Assembly: GCA_029718625.1 (NCBI GenBank)
Contig: CM056397.1
Location: 682,001-746,000, forward strand
DNA length: 64,000 nucleotides
Direction of reading: 5' to 3'
From: Synaphobranchus kaupii
Lineage: Eukaryota; Chordata; Actinopteri; Anguilliformes; Synaphobranchidae
Shown: in pieces, positions 56,683 through 64,000 of the stretch
Position numbering within the stretch: position 1 is the stretch's first letter
How the letters are laid out: every line of letters starts with the position of its first letter
The notes under the pieces: model-generated
The model's database searches: none
What the model was told of the DNA's origin: nothing
The model's input: only the letters and a program-made list of their open reading frames with translations
Translations under genes and position numbers: made by a program

Positions 56683-59600
56683 ATGGCTGCGGGAAACACA
56701 TGGAGGTCAACGGTAAGGGATGGATAAAGCGGTTTTAGTCCAGGATTGGCATTTTACAACAGCATTTTCCCTGCACTTGGTAACACTTGTTGATTTTCGT
56801 TATACAGTCCGTTCGCCTGTTACATTAACGTCCAAAGGTGTTTAAAATATGTCCTGTATGTTCGTGAAAGGCCTTCCTGTACCGTGTCCTTCATCTTCAG
56901 TCTTCCTTGTTCTGTAGTTAAGTTATGAGTGAAGTGGGTAAAATTAAATTAGAACGGAAACCTCTATATGAAAACAGAGTTGCTAACATTAAACCAATTT
57001 TGATAATTAACCCGAAACAATGTTATATAGAGGTATGGAGAGTTGTTACGATGCTAATTAATTAGCTTGCTAGCTCAGTTGACAGTCTGGAGGATGCTGG
57101 CTTGTTCGTAAATTAGTCTAATAGCAAACAAGCGTAGATAACGTTAACTTATTGGCTTATTAGCTCGCTAAAAAGCTAAAGATAGTTCTGCCTTACGACG
57201 GATTGGAAATGGGTGGTTGGCAATAATATAACGTTAACTTGCTGTCGTGAACGGATGTTCATGTGTTAGCTAGCTATTCTATTCTCGATAGACGGCATTC
57301 GCCAGCTGACGTTAAGTTATCTAAATGGCTGGCCACTAGCTAACTGCATGTGTAACGTAATCCGCTGAGAACAGTTCCATAGTATAAAACTCATATGATG
57401 TAACCACATCAAATGAACTTGGCGAGCAGCATGATTTAAATTTTGGCAAATAAAGTGTTCGCACAGTTAAGGGATAGTTATCTTTCTTGAGTTTTTATAA
57501 CGTTATAAATTCAGCTTTGATTGATGTATGTTTTCGATTGGGCCAGGCCATTTTTGTGTGTGTGATGAATGATATTTTAGATGCTGACAAGTCTCTGATG
57601 ACCTGCCTTTACAATGGCGGATATAATGGAATTCAGTTTTTCGTGGTCGAAAGAAATAATATACGTTACACTTCCAAAGTAAATTGATTTATGAAATCAG
57701 ACATTGGAGACCACGTGCAATTTTCATAACGTGTTGTTGCCAAGAGCCGCAGTTAACGGTACGGCGACGGTAGGCCTGGTCTAACGTATATCATGACGAT
57801 AAGTCCAAAATCCTATTACACTTAACTTTCAAACCATTCCTTCAGAATTAGTCTGTAAAGCACATACTGTATATTTATTATTATGTATATGTGAATGTGG
57901 CTGTGTGGTCTGTGAAAGTAGTTGAACTACTTGAACTGGATCCCATCACTTAAAAACATTTTTTTTAAAGTATTAAACGTAGCCTATTAATTGGCTGAGG
58001 CAGCAAAGGGCAATCAGTTCCATACAGGAGTTACAAATCATAGTTACCATTTCCCATTTATTTTCTGTTATCAACTATTATTAACGGGCACATTGCTTCA
58101 TCCTCTGAGAGTTTGCCTGCATTTTCTCCTCACAGTTAATGCATTGTTCATGACACTGTTAACCTCTGTACTTAATTGAACCATGAAATTAAGTTTGAAG
58201 TTTCATGAAAAAAATGTGATGAATGTTTCAAAACAAATCTCTTGAAAAGTTTGTTGAGCAAAGGCTAGTTAAACAGTCCTCACAAAACAGATTTGGAAAT
58301 GTGTGGTCAGTGTGTGCAACAAAATACATTCCTTGAGTTTTATTTTTACATGCGTGACTTTCAGCCCTTCGACCCATCGACCCTCCCATAGTTGACTGTG
58401 TGCAATAAACAGGTGTACGGCTTGTGCTTGTTTTTGATAGTCTCTTTCTTCCCCGTTAATGCTGATTTCTCTGTAGCTGTCCCGTGTCATGGGGGCCATG
58501 AAGACTCTGAGCCCCCAGCACTCAAGGCCTTTCACCAGAGGGGTGAGTCAGATGGCACCGACATCCAGTCCTCAGTCTTTTCTTCTGGTCTTGGCCCATT
58601 TTCTTGGCTGAACACGGAGAAAAAGGAGCCTCTGATTGTTCCTGTGTGATCTTCTCATGGTCCAGAACAACCCTCACACTGTTCATACAGTATGTACTGT
58701 AGGCCCCATGACTAATATTTACTATTATAATTTATTTTCTTAGCAGATGCCCTCAACTACACCGACTTACGCAATTCACATTTTAACATGCTATCTGTGG
58801 ATATTTTATTGACATTGATTCAGGATAAGTACCATACTCAACAGTATAACAGCAGTGGTATTTGAACCTGCAACCTAGTATTAAGATACTACTTTCCTGT
58901 TCCTGCAGAAGGCAAGCAGGAGCACATAAAGAATGCCTACCAGATTAGTGTGTCAAAGTGCCAGAATTTGATCTACTAATCTCTAATACAAAATTGTGTG
59001 CTTTCAGAAAAAGCGTGTCTGTAACTGATGTTACTTTTAAATATTGGATAAGGATAACAAATGAAATGGTCTTGTAGCATGTGTGGGAGAGTGAAGCATA
59101 GAAGCACTGAAACAAGCATTTGGTTGGTTCATTTTAGAAATGGTACCCTGGCCTTTAATGAGTTAGTATTGAGGAACATCAGGGAAAAGAGGCTACAAGG
59201 TGGGGATAATTTACACCTCTCCAATATGGAATAAACCAGAAGCAAAGAGGCATTTCACCCACAAATTAGAAAAAGGTTTAAATGCCATATGCTGACTTTA
59301 CCTGCATCTGGCAGAAATCTTAACATAAGTAAACAAGGACCTGCCATTACAGTTCTCATAAAACTGCTTACCACAGGTTACTTGTATGGCTGACTAGTAC
59401 AAGTTACTTGGGAAAATGTTTAAACATTTTTGTGTCTGTAAATTTTTGTTTGTTTTTTATTGTTCTGCCCTATAGATTCAGACCATAACGTTGATCCCGG
59501 GAGATGGGATTGGCCCTGAAATTTCTTGTGCAGTAGTAAAGATTTTTGAAGCTGCCAAGGTGAAAGATAAACTCCAAACCTTGTTTTTTTTATGTCACTT

Positions 59601-59763
59601 CCTGCACTGCAGTATTTAGCTCATACTTGGAATGTAGTGAGTTTTTTCTGAAAACAAGTTGGAACAAGTGTGATGATACTGTACATTTGAGTTTATTTCA
59701 GCTGGCATTGGATTTTGTAGGCTTTTCTGCTGCTGCATTATGTATTCCCTCATGCTGACACGT

Positions 59764-59817
<54 letters not shown>

Positions 59818-61693
59818 GGCTCTTGGCTAAATCAGCGATAATTGAGGAGGATGCATTGTTGTGATGATGTTCGTATATTGTCATAATGTTGTGGACACCC
59901 CAAACCCTCCATCAGGCTCCTGTTCAGTGGGAAGAGAGAAATGTCACAGCCATCAAAGGACCAGGAGGCAGGTGGATGATTCCCCCAGATGCCAAAGAGT
60001 CCATGGACCGGAGCAAAATTGGCTTGAAAGGTCAGATGTTTTACATGCCCACTTCAAAAATGTCAGTGTGAATTTAACACTGCTGGTGTACATTTAGCAC
60101 CCTAGGGTCGTTATATGACTCCACAGACTCTAAAATTGGTTTCTTGTACAGAAATAAAGCATGCTTCTCTTTTGCTAATAGGAAAACTATTGTACAATCA
60201 ACTTATCTGTATTTGATTATGGAGACATTACGTATATGCACAGTGCCCCTTCCACTTTAAAGCCCCTAGATGCAGTTTATCATAGTGCATTGCGTTTTAT
60301 CACTGGGGATACCTTTCTCACCCATCATTGTGTTTTGTATGGAAAAGTAGGATGGTCCTCTTTAACAAAGAGGAGGGAACTACATTACATTACATTACAT
60401 TCATTTAGCAGACGCTTTTATCCAAAGCGACGTACAATAAGTGCATACAGAGACATCATCAAGATCACTACAGAACAGACAAGACAAAGCACATCCTTCC
60501 CATAATGTAGCAGCTATCCCTAGTAATGAACGTTGACTGTAGTTCACAGTAAGCTGTGGGTAAATCAGCTATACTACACTTCTATTCTAAATACTATTAT
60601 AAACTATAACAAACAGACAGGAAAACACAGGGAACTAGTAAACACAGGGAACTGATATTCCTACGTTAGAATATCAGTCAAGGTGGAGCTGAAGAGGTGT
60701 GTCTTCAGGCCTTGACGGAATGCAGGCAGGGTTCGAGTAGAACGTAGGGGAATGGGAAGTTCATTCCACCACTAAGGAGCTAAGGTGGAAAAACTCGGCA
60801 GTTCCACTACATTCCAATTTGTTTCTCTATGAGGCTTTACTTAAGAAACTTCCCCATTATCTCTCATCTTTAATTACATTTAAATCCAGTAACTATGGTA
60901 CCAGATCTCAGGACTTCTTAGCCTTAGATACATCACATATAAATACTGAGCTGGGCAAAACAGGTTTTCAATACTATGCACCTCACAAATGGAATGAATT
61001 GCAAAAAACTTTAGAAATTGTAGTCTCATATTCCTTTATAAAAGTTTTACACATGGATTTTCTTAATGTTGTATTTACGTTTCCTTTGATATATCCATGT
61101 ATGCTGTTTGACTACTGAATGTTAACATGACTAGGGTGTTAAATGTACACCACCATTTTTTCTGTGCATCTGCAATAAGGCTTCCAGCAATATTCCCTCT
61201 ACAGAAACACATTTTAAACACTTTTGCACATGTATTGTAACACTGTAATGCAGGGGTCCTCAATCATATCCAGTAAGGGCCAGTGTGGGTGCAGGCTTTT
61301 GTTCCAACCAAGCAGTTACACAGCTGATTCTACTAATCAAGGTCCTTAGCAAAGACTAATGGTCGATTAGTAGAATCAGGTGTGTAAATGCTTGGTTGGA
61401 ACAAAAACCCGCACCCACACTGGCCCTTTCTGGATAAGATTGAGGATTATGTAACACTACGAATGGATTGTGTAACATGTATTAACATGTTTTTTTTGGA
61501 TGCAGGGCCTCTGAAAACCCCTATTGCCGCTGGGCACCCCTCCATGAACCTGCTGCTGAGAAAGACCTTTGACCTGTACGCCAACGTGCGCCCCTGTATG
61601 TCCCTTGAGGGCTACAAGACCCCCTACACTGACGTGGACTTGGTGACAATCCGTGAGAACACGGAGGGAGAATACAGCGGAATCGAGCATGTG
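56683..61693 (+). CDS. idh3a: IDH3A, mitochondrial NAD-isocitrate dehydrogenase alpha subunit, first five exons
   Basis: Exons 56683-56712, 58477-58542, 59476-59559, 59916-60030 and 61506-61693 sum to 483 nt (161 codons) in one frame with GT-AG introns. Exons 1-2 encode an Arg/Ser-rich start ([28 protein letters not shown]) as expected for a mitochondrial import sequence. Exon 3 has [13 protein letters not shown], the start of the dehydrogenase fold; exon 4 [14 protein letters not shown] and GLKG; exon 5 [25 protein letters not shown] with substrate-binding arginines, and [12 protein letters not shown]. The enzyme oxidises isocitrate to 2-oxoglutarate in the TCA cycle with beta and gamma subunits. 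The last visible exon ends at donor GTATGT after ...EHV; the following exons are right of the window, since none appears in 61694-64000. No damage is seen in the coding exons. Confidence 0.96.
56713..58476 (+). other. IDH3A intron 1
   Basis: Non-coding, with TAACGTTA and GCTAGC words at 57120-57360. The ORFs in it lack similarity to any family. Confidence 0.7.
58735..58910 (-). mobile_element. V-SINE-like remnant in IDH3A intron 2
   Basis: CTTAGCAGATGCCCTC and CGACTTACGCAATTCACATT match, reversed, the central domain and tail of the SINE at 33864. Further right TTTGAACCTGCAACC matches its B-box region, so the order is that of a reversed, diverged SINE. Confidence 0.65.
59765..59816. repeat. 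(CA)26 microsatellite
   Basis: Fifty-two bases of alternating C and A in IDH3A intron 3. Cysteine-valine ORFs across it are artefacts. Confidence 0.97.
60140..61060 (+). pseudogene. LINE reverse transcriptase 3' relic, copy B, split by an insertion
   Basis: Left part (to 60386) reads [20 protein letters not shown] and TKRREL. Right part (from 60806) reads [28 protein letters not shown] and [14 protein letters not shown]. The same words occur in copy A at 48.7-49.1 kb. It is located in IDH3A intron 4, same strand as the gene. Confidence 0.82.
60387..60805 (-). mobile_element. 419-bp SINE-like insertion in the LINE
   Basis: The 8-bp ACTACATT is present on both sides (60379-60386, 60806-60813) and the LINE frame continues across once the insert is removed. 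The left end is an ATTAC-repeat followed by TTTAGCAGACGCTTTTATCC and AAAGCGACGTACAA, the reversed tail of a V-SINE. The longer right half is unlike the SINE at 33864 so class is open (SINE or hAT-type). Confidence 0.7.
61251..61450. mobile_element. MITE (hAT-like), IDH3A intron 4
   Basis: Begins CAGGGGTCCTCAATC. Arms GGGCCAGTGTGGGTGCAGGC and TTGTTCCAACCAAGC are repeated inverted near the right end, with TGATTCTACTAATC and complement in the middle. The right end is mutated (ATTGAGGATTATG). No clean target duplication. Confidence 0.75.
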
Positions 61694-62390
61694 GTATGTA
61701 CTTCAACCAGTCTAAGTGATACCATACTGATTACTGGAGCATACTGTCTCCAAAGACACAAAGTGCCTGATTTATTGCAGAATGCTGTTACGAAATGGTT
61801 AAAATGGTATCTGCATTGGCTGCAGATACCATTGTACAAGCGTCAGGCATAGTGCTGTAAAATCAAGAGCAATTAGCCAGTATGCCATTATAAGGAGTCG
61901 ACTATTTTTATAATAGTAAAATTAAAATTAATAATAAAAGAATTATAATTTTTTTAAATTTTTTTGTGAATCATGCCATGAACACTTTATGTCCATTTGC
62001 TTTATTTTCTTAGAAAAAGCTCTGTGATGCTGTCTGCCATGCCATTCCTCAAGGACATTTTTACCCGCTTTTTTCTTCTAGCCCCAACCCCACTCCCTAC
62101 CCCAGGTCAATTGATTACTTCATGAAAGGACCTTTGGCACTTTTTGTAAACTGCAGTAAGAATAACATTATCCTCACTGACTTGCCATAGTCCTGGTATT
62201 TTAGCTTCTCCATGCTAAAGTTTATAAATATATAAATAAATAAATGAGATCCTTATAGCTAAGCACAACAGGTGCTCCTCGCTTGTGCTCCCTGAAACTG
62301 TCCTTCGAGTCCCTTCTAAATTTACATGACATTAACAGAGCCCCCCCCCCCCCCTACCTTCCTTGCCTAAAGCAGATGGCTGGAGAGCAT
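61694..62390 (+). other. IDH3A intron 5, first part
   Basis: Starts GTATGTA. Non-coding. Contains a C14 tract at 62341-62354. No IDH3A exon 6 similarity found. Confidence 0.7.
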
Positions 62391-63060
62391 GGCTGTGTCC
62401 CAAACCGCATACTTCCATGCTCCGAGCACACATAGCGAGCACGCATCCATCTTGGAGTGTAAATCCAAAAAGTGCCGGAGCACGGATAAAGTTCCCAAGT
62501 TAATAAATATACTCTGCCTAACTTCAGGGCGTCTGCCTATTTGTGTACATCTAGTGGTTCAGGTTGGAAACTTAAACGGGGAAAACTGTACATTAGGAGT
62601 TTGTATATGAATAAAGTGCTACAATGTGAATGAACAACACAATATGCGATGTAAAATAATAATTTTTTTCATGTACATTTTTTAAGTTTAATGATATGTA
62701 ATGTTAACCAGTGTATGGGGTTGTTTACTTAAAGGTATCCAACGATGTAATGCACAGGCTATCTTCCTAGCCATCGTTGCCTTCCACTGACTTTTCTGGA
62801 ATAAAAACGCTAGCAAAAAGGATAATTCAACTGTTGCGGATATTGCTGGTTATATCAGAATATTTCAGTAACAGCCGATACAGTACAATGCCAGCGAACA
62901 ACGTTTTAGCCTACTCAGGTTTAGTGCCACGAAGTGCTTCCCACGACTGAGCAAAACTTTCCGTGCTTCCATGCTCCAGAGTGCACACTCCCAAGCCTTG
63001 AGTGCGTAATCGGGAGCACGGTAGTGCGGAGCATGGAAGTATGCGATTTGGGACACAGCC
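62391..63060. mobile_element. MITE-like element with long inverted repeats (670 bp)
   Basis: Left end GGCTGTGTCCCAAACCGCAT and right end ATGCGATTTGGGACACAGCC are near-perfect inverted repeats, extending through ACTTCCATGCTCCG. The 3-bp CAT lies on both sides (62388-62390, 63061-63063), the duplication length of PIF/Harbinger elements. No transposase. Confidence 0.85.
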
Positions 63061-63390
63061 CATGGGTCAAATAGGCCTTAGGGTCCTTGCTGCAGGACCC
63101 AGCGCTGTCTGTGTCTCTGCCTGCAACATGTGCCTTTGAATCTCATGCAGTCTTTCACACAGTGAGGGCGGGGTTCCCATAAGGCACAAAGCTCACTTTT
63201 TTTCCTTAGGTAAGGTGGAAAACAAAAATGTTTAATAATACTTGCGTAATACCTGATTCTTTCAACCCTCCCTCTCCAACGGCATTTTTTCCAAGTTTTC
63301 TGAGATAATACCCAGTGTTAATGTGCTGCTCTTTCTCATGCTGTCCCTTGCCATTTCTTGTCATATGTGACCCGGCGCCAGCTTCATATG

Positions 63391-63470
63391 CAAACCCCAA
63401 TTCCAAAAAAGTTGGGACAGTAAAATGCACATAAAAGCAGAAAGCAGTGATTTGTAAATTCTCGTTTACA
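63391..63470 (+). mobile_element. Isolated end of the Tc1-like family seen at 9253-11321
   Basis: CAAACCCCAATTCCAAAAAA followed by GTTGGGACAG and AAAGCAGAAAGCAGTGATTT matches the left end of the 9253 element (AAAACAGAAAGCAATGATTT). No opposite end is seen before the window edge. Confidence 0.8.
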
Positions 63471-64000
63471 TAATATTATGTGTAAGGATATGGTATTGGA
63501 AAACACTAGGGTACGAATTTTTGTTTTCAGTATTGTTACATAAATATACCGTTTCTGCATATTTTGTGGTTACAGATGATAGATATTATGTATGAAGACT
63601 TAACCTATCAAAAAAAAATATTGCGTAACCACCGCATTATTTATTTACGTTTTTGTATAAAATTTTGTTAAAAATGGCGTCAAAAAAGGTGTCATGATTT
63701 TAGTCAAATTGAAGATGAAACAACAACACAGCCGTCTGAAGCGTGCATGATTATACGATTTTTGTTGTGCTGACCAATATGTAAATTAAAATATGCGTGG
63801 TGGTGCATTTCAAAACGATCGCGTAATTCCACAAAAAATACCCTGAAAGAAGTGCCTAACATTCGTTACACGTCATGTCCAAGTAGGCTTACAAATTTCA
63901 AGCATGCCTAAAATAAAATCAGAACGTTTCCCTTGTTTTACAAAGGCCCTACAATCTTAATAATACCTTAAAATGTCTATCCTCGAAAAATAAACTCCTC
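63471..64000. other. Non-coding AT-rich DNA at the right edge
   Basis: Nothing recognised; presumed to be within IDH3A intron 5. Confidence 0.5.

Noticed and set aside
59616..59813. Cys-Val repeat ORF
   Set aside because: Translation of the CA microsatellite on the minus strand.
1..64000. Bacterial-type defence, CRISPR or operon systems
   Set aside because: The window is vertebrate nuclear DNA; no repeat-spacer array or operon-like gene runs exist.

Overview
The window is nuclear DNA from a vertebrate, almost certainly a ray-finned (teleost) fish. The reasons are large spliced genes with GT-AG introns, long AT-rich introns, tRNA-derived V-SINE-like SINEs, several Tc1-like transposons including a Sleeping Beauty-type terminal repeat, hAT MITEs, a Penelope-like element, a degraded Ty3/Gypsy element and LINE remnants. 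I cannot name the species. There is no bacterial operon structure, CRISPR array or phage content.

Three host genes are recognisable. Coding exon 1 of CIB2 lies on the minus strand at 1621-1671 and the rest of that gene is off the left edge. A complete LRRC61 homologue runs on the plus strand from 4128 to 20760 in nine coding exons (261 codons plus stop), with every splice junction supported by frame, GT-AG sites and family similarity. The first five coding exons of IDH3A (mitochondrial NAD-isocitrate dehydrogenase alpha subunit) run on the plus strand from 56683 to 61693 and the gene continues off the right edge. In human, CIB2 and IDH3A are immediate head-to-head neighbours. Here the same divergent pair is kept, but LRRC61 and about 36 kb of mobile DNA lie between them.

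Mobile DNA by region: LRRC61 intron 1 holds a Penelope-like element with an inverted second endonuclease fragment. Intron 4 holds a Tc1-like element with a solo LTR nested inside it. Introns 6 and 7 hold other repeats. From 20.8 to 27 kb there are two hAT MITEs with perfect 8-bp target duplications, a degenerate tandem repeat and an LTR-like repeat. At 27098-30430 there is a long, nearly perfect inverted repeat (arms about 1.35 kb, spacer 225 bp) built from an integrase gene and the first exon of a hAT transposase. It runs into that multi-exon hAT gene (30.4-34.4 kb), which carries a frameshift and a SINE. At 36.4-38.4 kb a nearly intact Tc1 element sits inside a LINE. At 42.1-46.2 kb is a minus-strand Gypsy element, itself interrupted. 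At 46.1-49.2 kb are LINE endonuclease and reverse transcriptase remnants. At 50-56.5 kb there are LTR, MITE and Tc1-like fragments. IDH3A introns carry a second copy of the LINE family, interrupted by an insertion, plus MITEs.

No undescribed cellular pathway is visible. The most unusual structure is the palindrome with a TTAA-flanked MITE in only one arm, so that the other arm preserves the empty site. The multi-exon LRRC61 gene between CIB2 and IDH3A is the most interesting host-gene observation.
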